64,000 nucleotides of DNA. It comes from Pseudomonas sp. PDM18. GTDB taxonomy: Bacteria; Pseudomonadota; Gammaproteobacteria; Pseudomonadales; Pseudomonadaceae. Under the pieces are notes generated by a model. The model searched no databases, was not told the origin of the DNA, and saw nothing but the letters and a program-made list of their open reading frames with translations. The stretch covers positions 62,001-126,000 of the forward strand of contig NZ_JACVBX010000012.1 in NCBI RefSeq assembly GCF_014852585.1, read 5' to 3'. A program made the position numbers and the translations under genes. Positions 16,162-24,980 of the stretch are shown piece by piece; position 1 is the first letter of the stretch; each line of letters starts with the position of its first letter.

Positions 16162-16920
16162 TCATATTAAATATATGTTTTTAAAGGATTTTTTAATCCA
16201 ACTCGATTTGGCTTCCGAATCTTCCGCGGTGAGCAGCGCATGGAGCATGCGCGCCAGCAGTCGCAGGGTGTCGGCTTCAACCAGGTAGTTCGGTCGCTCG
16301 ATGACCAGCGCCCGCGGCAGCGCGGTCACCGCGTGGTAGGCCAGGAACCCCGCCTTCTCGCGGTCGCGCACCAGCACCTGCGAGGAGAAACGCCGTACCA
16401 GCGCCGGAATCGCCTCGGAGGTCCAGAAGCCTTCCGAGCGCACCATTTCCAGACGCATCAGCTCCGCGTGGTAGGCGGCCTTGACGCTCAGGTCGGAGTC
16501 CAGCTGCAGCCAGCGATGCAGGTTGGCGAGGCCGGTCTGCAGGAGCATTTCGATGCCGTCCAGCAGGGTCGCCGAGACCGGCAGCTTCTCCAGGCTGGTG
16601 ATCACCTCGCGGCGCGCCTCGCGACGGTAGTCCTCGAAGATCGCCGCGACCAGCGATTCGATGGTCGGGAAGTACTCGTAGATGGAGCTGATGGCGACCC
16701 CGGCGTGCTCGGCGAGGCGGTGCACGCTGAGCGCCGCCCTGCCCTCGCGTTCGAGAATCTGCCGGCCGGTGAGCATCAGTGCTTCCACCAGAGCCACCGA
16801 ACGCGCCTGGCGCGGCCGCTTGCGCTGACGTGCCGGCAATTCGACGCATAGCAACGGCTCTTCCGCCGGCGCAGGACCGGGGACGTCCCGCGGCGGCTTG
16901 CTGCCGGACTTGCGGGTCAT
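16162..16920 (-). CDS. TetR-family transcriptional regulator
   Basis: A 252-residue repressor-type protein. A basic N-terminal extension (RQRKRPRQARS) precedes the helix-turn-helix LSVHRLAEHAGVAISSIYEYFPTIESLVAAIF at about 60-95, followed by an all-helical ligand domain. The ATG overlaps the stop of the upstream acyl-CoA dehydrogenase (ATGA), so it is translationally coupled to it. The C-terminal codons and the 134-bp region beyond are unusually AT-rich compared with the neighbours. It probably controls the local acyl-CoA dehydrogenase or luxE/luxC genes with an acyl-CoA ligand, as is common for TetR proteins in such clusters (inference). Confidence 0.88.
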   Translation of the reverse strand: MTRKSGSKPPRDVPGPAPAEEPLLCVELPARQRKRPRQARSVALVEALMLTGRQILEREGRAALSVHRLAEHAGVAISSIYEYFPTIESLVAAIFEDYRREARREVITSLEKLPVSATLLDGIEMLLQTGLANLHRWLQLDSDLSVKAAYHAELMRLEMVRSEGFWTSEAIPALVRRFSSQVLVRDREKAGFLAYHAVTALPRALVIERPNYLVEADTLRLLARMLHALLTAEDSEAKSSWIKKSFKNIYLI

Positions 16921-18038
16921 GGTGTTTGGAGCGAGGCGGCGTCACCCAGCAGCGACTGGGCGATCAGTCGCTGGTGCCATTCGGTGCTGCCTTCGCAAAG
17001 CGGCAACGCGATGGCTTCCCGCGCCAGGCGCTCCACGTCGAAGGCCCTGGCCAGGCCATCGGCACCGTGCAATTGCACGGCGTCGCGGCAGACCCGCACG
17101 GCCATCTCCCCGGCGTACCACTTCGCCATGGCAACCTGCAGGTCGCAGGCCTGGCCGTCATCCAGCAGCTCATAGGCGCGTAGGCAGAGCAGCCGCGCCG
17201 CGTCCACCAGCGTAGCCATCTGAGCCAGCGGCGCCGCCAAAGTCATTGAGGCGTCCTCGCGGCGTCCGGCGCACTCCAGACATAGATCCAGCGCCGCGCG
17301 CATCAGGCCGACGCCAAGCAGGCCGGTGTCGATGCGTGCCGCCGTCAGCGCCCGCAGGCTGTCCCGCAGCTCGGCGCCCAGCAACTGGCTGGCCGGCACC
17401 CGCGTGCCGCTAAAGCAAATTTGCGCAGTGGAATGCGAGTTCAACGCGATCCGCTCGCTGTTGCGCGCCACGAACCCGTGGGCACGGCGCTCCACCAGCA
17501 GGTGAATGCAGCTGCCGTCCTCGATACGAGCCGCAAGCACGACAAAGTCGGCGTAGCGCCCATTGGCCACCCAGGCCTGCTCACCATCGAGGACGAACTC
17601 GTCGCCTTCCCGGCGAGCGGTCACCGTGCCAGCAGTCTCCGCCTCATCGAGGCAGAAGGCGCCGAAGCCCCGTCCGCTGAGGATGTCGGGCAGATATCGC
17701 TCACCGGCTGCCGCCTGTTGAGGCGGCAGTGCGGCCAGGAAAGCGGCGATGGCCTTGTTGGTCTTCACGCACAAGGCGACGTCCGCCGAAACCCTGGCCA
17801 GCTCCTCGAAGAGCATCGCCTCAGTATGCCGCGCCAGGCCCAGGCCGCCCTGCTCCTCGCTGAGGCTGGCGCCGGGCAGTCCGAACTCGGCAAGACCCTG
17901 GGTCAGCTCGCGCATATGCCCCTTGGGGATCGGCCGATCACGGGATTCCCGGACCACCGGCAGCACCTCGCGCTGGAGGAAGGTGCGAAAGCTCGCTACC
18001 GCCAGGCGCTGTGCGTCGTTCGGCATGTCGTTGTGCAT
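16917..18038 (-). CDS. Acyl-CoA dehydrogenase family protein
   Basis: A 373-residue FAD-dependent acyl-CoA dehydrogenase-like protein, more diverged than the neighbour at 18148. The start at 18038 (MHNDMPNDAQR) is set by a good ribosome-binding site, GGGAGAAAGGAC. Marks are GLPGASLSEEQGGLGLARHTEAM, FCLDEAETAGT at the usual EPxAGSD place, and LPLCEGSTEWHQRLIAQSLLG, which keeps a Glu where the catalytic base lies. The EPxAGSD segment is degenerate, so substrate or partner requirements may differ. It overlaps the TetR start by 4 bp. The G-rich motif at 18117-18132 lies upstream. Confidence 0.85.
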   Translation of the reverse strand: MHNDMPNDAQRLAVASFRTFLQREVLPVVRESRDRPIPKGHMRELTQGLAEFGLPGASLSEEQGGLGLARHTEAMLFEELARVSADVALCVKTNKAIAAFLAALPPQQAAAGERYLPDILSGRGFGAFCLDEAETAGTVTARREGDEFVLDGEQAWVANGRYADFVVLAARIEDGSCIHLLVERRAHGFVARNSERIALNSHSTAQICFSGTRVPASQLLGAELRDSLRALTAARIDTGLLGVGLMRAALDLCLECAGRREDASMTLAAPLAQMATLVDAARLLCLRAYELLDDGQACDLQVAMAKWYAGEMAVRVCRDAVQLHGADGLARAFDVERLAREAIALPLCEGSTEWHQRLIAQSLLGDAASLQTP

Positions 18039-18116
18039 GTCCTTTCTCCCATCCCCGTTATACCGGAGCCACTCGTAGTAGCGGCGATCGTGCAAGCCTA
18101 TGCCGCGCGCGCGGCA

Positions 18117-18132
18117 GAGCGCCTCCCCCCAC
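18117..18132 (-). promoter_or_regulatory. G-rich motif between two acyl-CoA dehydrogenase genes
   Basis: Read toward the 18038 start it gives GTGGGGGGAGGCGCTC, similar to the motif at 1252-1268. It sits 79-94 bp before the start, in the 109-bp intergenic gap. An inverted repeat of C-runs and G-runs (CCTCCCC/GGGGAGG) overlaps it and could alternatively be a hairpin. Confidence 0.3.
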
Positions 18133-18147
18133 GGGGAGGGGTAAGCC

Positions 18148-19296
18148 TTATGCCAGGTTGCGCGAGATGATGAGCTTCTGGATGTGGCTGGTGCCTTCAT
18201 AGATCTTGGTCACCCGCACATCGCGGCAGTAGCGCTCCACCGGGAAATCGGCGAGGTAGCCATAGCCGCCGTGGACCTGCAGCGCGTCGGAGCACACCTG
18301 CTCGGCCATCTCGCTGGCGAACAGCTTGGCCATCGAGGCCTCCTTGGCGCATGGCACCTCGGCCTCGCACAGGCGCGCGGCGTGCAGTAGGAACTGGCGC
18401 GAAAGCTCCACGCGGGTCGCCATGTCAGCCAGGTCGAAGGCCACGCCTTGCAGCTGGATGATTGGCGCGCCGTAGGCTTCACGCTCCTTGGCGTACTTCA
18501 CCGCGGCATCCAGCGCGGCTCGGGCCGTACCGGTAGCCACTGCGGCGATGGCCACGCGCCCTTCGGACAGCGAACCCATCACGGCGCGGTAGCCGCTGCC
18601 CTCCTCGCCCAGCAGGTTATTGGCCGGGATCCGGCAGTCGTCCAGCTGGATCTGCGCAACGTGCGCCGAGCGCTGGCCCATCTTGTGCTCCACGCAGGCC
18701 ACCACGTAGCCAGGATGCTCCTGCGGGTCGACGATCAGCAGGCTGCTGCCGCGCTTGCCGGCATTCTTGTCGGTCACCGCCAGCACCAGGCCGACCCCGG
18801 CCTCGCTGCCGTTGGAGATGAATTGCTTGCTGCCGTTGAGCACGTAGCTGTCGCCGTCGCGGCGCGCGCTGGTCCGGAAAGCGCCGGTGTCCGAGCCGGC
18901 ATGCGGCTCGCTGAGCAGGAAGGCGCCGATGCGGCTGCCGTCGGCGATGCCCGGCAGGTATTTGCGCTTCTGTTCCTCGTTACCCAGGCGGGCGATGGCC
19001 ATGCCCACCGAGTTGTGCACGTGGATCAGGGTGGCGAAGCCGGTGTCGGCGGCAGCGAATTCCTCGATGGCCAGGCAGTACTCGACGAAGCTGGTGCCCG
19101 AGCCGCCGTACTCTTCGGGCACCAGCATGCCCAGGAAGCCCAGCTCGGCCACGGCTTGCAGTTCGGCGCGCGGCCAGGCGGCGGTGCGGTCGCGCTCGGC
19201 GGCGGTGGGTGCCACCACTTCGGCGGCGACCTTGCGCGCCGAGTCGCGGATCAGCAGTTCCAGTTCGCTCAGGAAGACAGCGGATGTATCGGTCAT
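18148..19296 (-). CDS. Acyl-CoA dehydrogenase (paralogue of the gene at 1-1148)
   Basis: A 382-residue FAD-dependent acyl-CoA dehydrogenase with the full set of motifs: LSEPHAGSDTGAF, LNGSKQFISNGSE, HGGYGYLADFPVERYCRD and IYEGTSHIQKL with the catalytic Glu. It is very similar to the left-edge gene over its whole length, and some stretches are near-identical even at the nucleotide level, for example the segment coding KYAKEREAYGAPIIQLQGVA. It lies between the RND transporter and a second acyl-CoA dehydrogenase, all on the minus strand. It is probably the first oxidation step for the acyl-CoA made in this cluster. Confidence 0.93.
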   Translation of the reverse strand: MTDTSAVFLSELELLIRDSARKVAAEVVAPTAAERDRTAAWPRAELQAVAELGFLGMLVPEEYGGSGTSFVEYCLAIEEFAAADTGFATLIHVHNSVGMAIARLGNEEQKRKYLPGIADGSRIGAFLLSEPHAGSDTGAFRTSARRDGDSYVLNGSKQFISNGSEAGVGLVLAVTDKNAGKRGSSLLIVDPQEHPGYVVACVEHKMGQRSAHVAQIQLDDCRIPANNLLGEEGSGYRAVMGSLSEGRVAIAAVATGTARAALDAAVKYAKEREAYGAPIIQLQGVAFDLADMATRVELSRQFLLHAARLCEAEVPCAKEASMAKLFASEMAEQVCSDALQVHGGYGYLADFPVERYCRDVRVTKIYEGTSHIQKLIISRNLA

Positions 19297-19365
19297 GGTG
19301 CTTACCTCGAAATCAGCGTGAATCGTCAGGAATGCCGGCGCGCAACGGTGCCGCCGGCAGGATGG

Positions 19366-21825
19366 TCAAACGCAACGGGCTATCGGTTGATCGTGCCGTT
19401 CAGCCTGCACCGGCGAGGCCGCGACGCGGCGGCCGGGCTCGCCGCGGCCGCGCAGCAGGAAGTGCGAGAGCGCGGGGATCAGAACCAGGGCGCCGAGCAT
19501 GTTCCAGACGAACATGAAGGTCAGCAGGATGCCCATGTCGGCCTGGAACTTGATCGGCGACCAGGCCCAGGTGACGACACCGGCGGCCAGGGTGACGCCG
19601 ACCAGCGCCACCACCTTGCCGGTGAAGCGCAGGGCTTCGCGGTAGGCTTCGGCCAGGCTCGCACCGTTACGCTGGCTGGCCAGCTGGATGCTCAGCAGGT
19701 AGAGCGCGTAGTCGACGCCAATGCCGACGCCCAGCGCGATCACCGGTAGGGTGGCGACTTTCACGCCGATGCCCAGCAGTACCATCAGCGCCTCGCAAAG
19801 CACCGATGTGATCACCAGCGGCACGACCGCGACTATCACCGCGCGCCAGCTGCGGAAGGTGATGAAGCACAGCACCACCACGGCCGCGTAGACGTACAGC
19901 AACATGCTGAAGTTGGCCTTCTCCACCACGATGTTGGTCGCCGCCTCTATGCCGGCGGTGCCGGCAGCGAGAAGGAACTGGCGCTCCGGCGTGCTGTGCT
20001 CGTCGGCGAAGCGCGAGGCCGCATCGACCACCCGCTCCAGGGTGTCGGCCTTGTGGTCGGCGAGGTAGGCCACCACCGGCATGATCGAGCACTCAGTGTT
20101 GAACAGCTCGGGGTTGGTGGTGCTCGCGGTACGCGCTGCGTAGTTGAGCACGTCCTGGTTCGGCGACAGGGTCAGCCACTTGTTGCTGCCCTCGTAGGAG
20201 CCGGCGGTGATCTTGCGCACGGCGTCGGCCAGCGACACGGTGCTCTGCACGCCCGGCACCTGCTGCAGGGTCCAGCCCAGACGGTCGACCTCGATCAGCG
20301 TCCTGTAGTCCAGGCAGCCCTCGGCGGGCGTCTTGACGATCACCGCGAACTGGTCGCTGGAGAGTGTGTACTTGCCGGTGATGTAGGCGTTGTCCAGGTT
20401 GTAGCGCGAATGCGGGCGCAACTCGGAAGCGCCGGCGTCCAGGTCGCCGATCTTCAGGTGCGTGCTCACCGCGAAGCCGCCCGCCGCCAGCACGGCCGCA
20501 CCGGCCAGCAGCAGCGTGGCCCAGCGCCGCTCGGTTAAGCGCTCCAGCAGTGTCCAGACACCGCCGATCTCGCGCTGCTCGGCACGCAGGCTGCGTGCGG
20601 CGGCGTGGGGGCTGACGCCGGTGTAGGACAACATCACCGGCAGCAGGATCAGGTTGGTGAACACCAGCAGCGCGACGCCGATGGACGCGGTGATCGCCAG
20701 GTCCTTGATCACCGGAATATCGATCAGCATGAGCACGGCGAAGCCCACGGCGTCGGCGGCCAGCGCGGTTAGACCGGCAAGGAACAGGCGGCGGAACGTA
20801 TAGCGCGCCGCCACCAGGCGGTGAGTGCCGCGACCGATGTCCTGCATGATGCCGTTCATCTTCTGCGCGCCGTGCGACACGCCGATGGCGAAGACCAGGA
20901 ACGGCACCAGGATCGAATACGGGTCCAGCTCGTAGCCCAGCAGCGCGATCAGCCCCAGCTGCCAGAGCACCGCGGCGCACGAGCAGCCCAGCACCAGCAG
21001 CGTGCTGCGCAGGCAGCGGGTCCAGGCGAAGATGATCGCCGCGGCGATGGCCGCAGCCACAGCGAAGTAGAGGATCATCTGGCTGAGGCCGTCGAGCAGG
21101 TCGCCGACTACCTTGGAGAAGCCGACAATGTGCACCTGGATGTCGGCGCTGCCTTGGGCGCCGGCGTACTTGGCGCGAATCGCTTCGAGGCGCTTGGACA
21201 GTTCCCAGTAGTCGATGGCCTTGCCGCTCTCGGCATCCCTGTCCAGCAGCGGGACGAACACCATGCTCGAGCGGTAGTCGCTGCCGATCAAGTTACCCAG
21301 CAGCTGCGCGCGGCCTATGTTCTGCCGCAGTTGCTCGATGTTGGCGGGCGAGCCGGAATAGTTGTCCGGCATCACCGGGCCGCCGGCGAACCCCTCTTCG
21401 GTGACCTCGTTCCAGCGCACCACCGGCATCCACAACGATTTCACGTTGGCACGGTCGACGCCCGGGGTTAGGAAAAGGTCGTCATTTATGTGCTTGAGCA
21501 CCTGCAGGTAAGCCGGGTCGAAGATGTCGCCCTTGCGATTCTCGACCACCACCCGCACCGCGTTTCCCAGACCCTTGAGCTCGTCGCGGTTGGCCAGGAA
21601 GTTGCGGATGTACGGCTGGTTGTGCGGGATGGTCTTCTCGAAGGCGGCATTGAGCGTCAGCCCGCGCGTCTGCCAGCCGAGCAGCCCGCTGACGAGCACG
21701 CAAAGCAGCACGACCAGCAGTCGATTGTTGAAGATCAGGCGCTCCAGGCGGCTGCCCGAAGCGTGGTCGAAATCCCGCAGGTCGCTGATGCTCAGCAGCT
21801 TGTCGGTGGAATTGGTCGCAGTCAT
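19366..21825 (-). CDS. RND/MMPL superfamily transporter
   Basis: An 819-residue inner-membrane transporter from ATG 21825 (MTATNSTDKLL). Two repeats are visible, each with one membrane helix, a large periplasmic loop and a five-helix bundle. The first helix is LLVVLLCVLVSGLLGW near residue 35. SDYRSSMVFVPLL, VPFLVFAIGVSHGAQKMNGI and VIALGVGIGVDYALYLLS are typical of hydrophobe exporters of the RND superfamily. It has no membrane-fusion partner nearby. The YCF48 protein (25-bp gap) and DUF1302 protein upstream form a recurring trio with such transporters in catabolic gene clusters, suggesting movement of a hydrophobic substrate across the envelope (inference). Confidence 0.88.
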   Translation of the reverse strand: MTATNSTDKLLSISDLRDFDHASGSRLERLIFNNRLLVVLLCVLVSGLLGWQTRGLTLNAAFEKTIPHNQPYIRNFLANRDELKGLGNAVRVVVENRKGDIFDPAYLQVLKHINDDLFLTPGVDRANVKSLWMPVVRWNEVTEEGFAGGPVMPDNYSGSPANIEQLRQNIGRAQLLGNLIGSDYRSSMVFVPLLDRDAESGKAIDYWELSKRLEAIRAKYAGAQGSADIQVHIVGFSKVVGDLLDGLSQMILYFAVAAAIAAAIIFAWTRCLRSTLLVLGCSCAAVLWQLGLIALLGYELDPYSILVPFLVFAIGVSHGAQKMNGIMQDIGRGTHRLVAARYTFRRLFLAGLTALAADAVGFAVLMLIDIPVIKDLAITASIGVALLVFTNLILLPVMLSYTGVSPHAAARSLRAEQREIGGVWTLLERLTERRWATLLLAGAAVLAAGGFAVSTHLKIGDLDAGASELRPHSRYNLDNAYITGKYTLSSDQFAVIVKTPAEGCLDYRTLIEVDRLGWTLQQVPGVQSTVSLADAVRKITAGSYEGSNKWLTLSPNQDVLNYAARTASTTNPELFNTECSIMPVVAYLADHKADTLERVVDAASRFADEHSTPERQFLLAAGTAGIEAATNIVVEKANFSMLLYVYAAVVVLCFITFRSWRAVIVAVVPLVITSVLCEALMVLLGIGVKVATLPVIALGVGIGVDYALYLLSIQLASQRNGASLAEAYREALRFTGKVVALVGVTLAAGVVTWAWSPIKFQADMGILLTFMFVWNMLGALVLIPALSHFLLRGRGEPGRRVAASPVQAERHDQPIARCV

Positions 21826-21850
21826 CACGTTACCCCGAATACCTTTGTTC

Positions 21851-22921
21851 TCACTGCGCGCGCTCCAGGCGCACACCACCGATGCCAGCCAACGCGACGC
21901 CCGCCTGCGGCGCCGGCGCCACCGCGAAGTTCGGTGCGACGCGGGCCAGCTTCACGCGCTGGAAGGTTGCCCCGCCATCGCGGGAGTGCAGCAGTTCGCC
22001 GGCCTGGCTGGCCAGCACGATGGTGCCGTCGGCGAGCACCGCGCCGCTGGTGAGGCCGGCGTCGGTGCCGGTCTCGACCTTGTGCCAGCTAGCACCGCCG
22101 TCGATGCTGCGGTAGGCGTTGCCGCGCAAGCCGTAGACCAGCACCGCATCGGCACTGCCGACCAGGCCGAAGAGCGTGCCCTGGTAGGGAAACTCCAGCG
22201 GTAGGAAGCGTTGCGTCGTGGCGTCGAACTTCAGCACTAGGCCCTGCTCGCCGACCACGAACAGCGTGCCCATCGCCGGGCGCATGGCGTACAGGTGCAT
22301 GCCGCGAGGGTTGGAGACGTACTCTAGCCAAGGCGTCCAGTGCTGGCCGCCATCGCTTGTGCGCAGGATCAGGTTGAAGGCGCCTAGGGCATAGCCGTTG
22401 CGCTCGTCCTCGAACCACACGTCGAGCAGCGGCTTGTCGGCGCCCTGCGCCACGGCGGCCTCGGCGTCACGCTGCAGGCGCGCGGCCTCCGGATCGGCGG
22501 GATCGGCTGGGTGGCCGTACTGGCGCATCAGCAGATCGGCGATCTGAGGACCGTCCAGCTGCCGGCTCCAGGTGCGGCCGCCATCGTCGCTGTGCAGGAT
22601 CACGCCCTCGTGGCCTACCGCCCAGCCTTGGCTGGCACTGGGAAAGGCCAGCGCGGTCAGGTCCGAGCTCACCGGCACCTGTGCCTGGGTCCAGTGTTGG
22701 CCGTCGTCCGAATACAGGATGTGGCCACGCTGACCGGCGGCGACCAGGCGCTGGCCGGCCAGCACCAGGGCGTTGAGCGGTACGCGAGCGGCCAGCGGCG
22801 ACTGCACGGCCGGCTGCGCCAGCGGCGGAACGAAGGTCGGCTGCGCCTGCACCTGGCCTGCCAGGACGGCCAGGACGGCCAGGCCGAGCGCCAGCGGCGC
22901 CGCGAAAGTGATTCTGAACAT
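21851..22921 (-). CDS. YCF48-family beta-propeller protein, exported
   Basis: A 356-residue protein with a signal peptide (MFRITFAAPLALGLAVLAVLAGQVQAQ). Repeated YCF48/BNR-like blades follow: ILYSDDGQHWTQ, VGHEGVILHSDDGGRTWSR, ILRTSDGGQHWTPW, YRSIDGGASWHKV and LLHSRDGGATFQRV. The family is named for a photosystem II assembly factor, but bacterial versions occur next to RND transporters and DUF1302/DUF1329 proteins. It is probably periplasmic and probably works with the transporter encoded 25 bp downstream. A direct enzymatic function is not indicated. Confidence 0.87.
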   Translation of the reverse strand: MFRITFAAPLALGLAVLAVLAGQVQAQPTFVPPLAQPAVQSPLAARVPLNALVLAGQRLVAAGQRGHILYSDDGQHWTQAQVPVSSDLTALAFPSASQGWAVGHEGVILHSDDGGRTWSRQLDGPQIADLLMRQYGHPADPADPEAARLQRDAEAAVAQGADKPLLDVWFEDERNGYALGAFNLILRTSDGGQHWTPWLEYVSNPRGMHLYAMRPAMGTLFVVGEQGLVLKFDATTQRFLPLEFPYQGTLFGLVGSADAVLVYGLRGNAYRSIDGGASWHKVETGTDAGLTSGAVLADGTIVLASQAGELLHSRDGGATFQRVKLARVAPNFAVAPAPQAGVALAGIGGVRLERAQ

Positions 22922-23042
22922 CGATTGCCCTCACATCGAATTCGCCTCGGCTGCCGGCCCGCTCATGGCAGGACGGCGGGAATGCCGAGGTTGGCAATAG
23001 CGAAAGGAGGCGTGTCCGCCTCCTTCACCATCCGGGCGCGGC

Positions 23043-23073
23043 GCGTGGCGACGAAAGGCTTGTGTCGCCACGC
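23043..23073 (-). terminator. Hairpin downstream of the DUF1302 gene
   Basis: Arms GCGTGGCGAC and GTCGCCACGC with an 11-nt loop begin 16 bp after the DUF1302 stop. A second short hairpin (GGAGGCG/CGCCTCC, about 23006-23022) lies closer to the YCF48 gene. Together they may reduce read-through. Confidence 0.5.
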
Positions 23074-23088
23074 GGCCCGGGCCAGCGC

Positions 23089-24780
23089 TTAGATGCTGGT
23101 CTTGAAGGTGAAGTAGACGGCGCCGCGGTCCTCGAGCAGCGCCTGGCTGCCGTTGGGGGTGAGCGCCGCACCGCTGGCGTTCTTCGAGTAGTCGCCGAAG
23201 TAGTCGACGTACTTCAGGTCGAAGCGGTAGCGGCTGTACAGGTCCAGGCCCAGGCCCGCGGCGTAGCTGCCGGCGTCCTCGCTGCCGCCCAGGGCGACTG
23301 CCGAGTTGCCGTTCAGACCTACCGAGTAGCTGACCGGCATCGACAGGTCGCCGCCGGGGAACACCTGGTACCAGGTTGGCGTGAAGTTCACCGCCATGGT
23401 GTAGGCGTTGCGGTCGACGGCATCGATGTTGGTGGACACCGAACGGTACTTCGAGCTGCCCTTGAACAGGTTCATAGGGTCGGAGTTCACCGAGACCCAG
23501 TGGCTCCAGGTCAGTTCGGTGGCCCAGGTCGCGGAATCGAACAGCGGGTTGGAACTGATCGAGCCGAGGGCGTTGACCACACCGTGCAGGGTGTCACCAC
23601 GGGCGCCGAGGATGTCGCCGTCGTCCGGCAGTGCCTTGGCGGAAGTGACCACCGCCGCACTGCTGGCCAGCGGCATGTTGTGACGGTAGTTCAGGTCCGC
23701 GCCGAAGCTGATGCCGGCCACCTCTTTCGACAGGCTGATGCCGTACATGTCGATGTCCGAGGCGTAGTTCATGAAGTACTGCGGCTGCTTGGCCTGCAGC
23801 AGAATGACCTGCGGGACGGTGTCGGAGAAGTTGCGTACGTAGAAGCCGAGAGTGCCGTCGAGCCATTCCGGGCTCCAGCGCGCCATCAGGCCCCAGTCGC
23901 CGACATCCTTGGGCTCGATGTCGTCGCCATGCGTGGCACGCAGTTTCGGGCTGAGGATGTAGGACTCGCCGCCCTGCAGATAGATGTCGGAGAAGCCCAG
24001 GTAGGAACCCGACTCCGGCACGCGCGTGGGGCGCCATTCGAGGAAATACTGCGCACCGAAGGACCACTCGGGCGTGGCCTGGAACTGCGCCGAAAGCTGC
24101 GTGCGCGGGATGTACAGTTCCTTCGCCTCGATACCCGGCAGGGCCAGCGCCTTGCCCTGGTCGAGCGGGGCCTGGCCATAGGAAATGCCATTGATCGCGC
24201 CGCTGCCCAGCAACGACTCGCCCCAGTTCACGGTATGCCGACCGGCACGCAGCTGCAGCGGCGAGTCACCCAGGTTGAAGGTGCCGAAGACGAAGGCGTC
24301 GAGGATCTCGCCCGACGGACCTTCGTAGTAGCGGTTGGCGTAGCGGCTCAGGCCCAGGGCCGGCTTGCCGTCGCTGCCCAGGTGGTTCGACGTCGCCAGG
24401 CTGTCGTTGTCCAGCCCACCGGAATAGGCGTCGTCGTACCAGAGCGCGGCACTCATGCGGGCACCGTACTTGTCCTTGTAGACCAGGTCGGACTCGCTGA
24501 GGATGTCCAGGCGGTTGTTGACGATGCTGTTCTTCTTGAAGTTGCGATCGCCGTCGTCGTAGTTCGGGTTCTTCAGGATCGGAGTGCTCTGGTTCTCGAC
24601 CCGCTTGCCCAGGTTGTAGCGGAAGGTGTTGTCGAAGCGTAGCTTCAGATCGTCGTTACCGGTGTCGATCTCGACGGCATGCGCGGTGCTCCAACCCATT
24701 GCGCACACCATCAGGATGCTCGTGCTCAGCTTGTGTGGAACGGGTCGACTCTGCTTCATCTTGTTCTTCTTGTTCGCCAT
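23089..24780 (-). CDS. DUF1302 outer-membrane channel-like protein
   Basis: A 563-residue predicted outer-membrane beta-barrel. The start at 24780 (MANKKNKMKQSR) follows GAGAGAGGAAAAC and gives a signal peptide ending at STAHA, then VEIDTGNDDLKLRFDNTFRYNLG, the usual start of DUF1302 proteins. Alternating polar and aromatic strands continue to the terminal FTFKTSI, which ends in Ile rather than the more usual Phe. DUF1302 proteins accompany DUF1329 lipoproteins in steroid, terpenoid and other hydrophobe degradation clusters; here no DUF1329 gene is seen. It is probably an uptake channel. It is divergent from the MBL hydrolase gene, sharing a 200-bp promoter region. Confidence 0.88.
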   Translation of the reverse strand: MANKKNKMKQSRPVPHKLSTSILMVCAMGWSTAHAVEIDTGNDDLKLRFDNTFRYNLGKRVENQSTPILKNPNYDDGDRNFKKNSIVNNRLDILSESDLVYKDKYGARMSAALWYDDAYSGGLDNDSLATSNHLGSDGKPALGLSRYANRYYEGPSGEILDAFVFGTFNLGDSPLQLRAGRHTVNWGESLLGSGAINGISYGQAPLDQGKALALPGIEAKELYIPRTQLSAQFQATPEWSFGAQYFLEWRPTRVPESGSYLGFSDIYLQGGESYILSPKLRATHGDDIEPKDVGDWGLMARWSPEWLDGTLGFYVRNFSDTVPQVILLQAKQPQYFMNYASDIDMYGISLSKEVAGISFGADLNYRHNMPLASSAAVVTSAKALPDDGDILGARGDTLHGVVNALGSISSNPLFDSATWATELTWSHWVSVNSDPMNLFKGSSKYRSVSTNIDAVDRNAYTMAVNFTPTWYQVFPGGDLSMPVSYSVGLNGNSAVALGGSEDAGSYAAGLGLDLYSRYRFDLKYVDYFGDYSKNASGAALTPNGSQALLEDRGAVYFTFKTSI

Positions 24781-24895
24781 GTTTTCCTCTCTCCCCTCGA
24801 TTAACCAAGGCTCGGGCCGACGGCACCGAACCAGGAAGAAGCTCAATCAGTGATCGAGTGGGGCAAGGGTGCAGCGACGACCCGATTCTCTCCCC

Positions 24896-24926
24896 CCTAT
24901 TAAATGGGGGCGTCCCCCCCTCCCTA
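24896..24926 (-). promoter_or_regulatory. G-rich candidate regulator box in the DUF1302/MBL divergent region
   Basis: Toward DUF1302 it reads TAGGGAGGGGGGGACGCC (24909-24926), similar to the boxes at 4173 and 27131. Immediately after it an inverted repeat CCCCC-ATTTAATA-GGGGG (about 24896-24910) follows. Both neighbours could be controlled from here. Confidence 0.4.
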
Positions 24927-24980
24927 CCGGGCGAAACTCGTCACATGGCCGGCTTGCCAGCCCGCTTTGGAGGATCCGCA

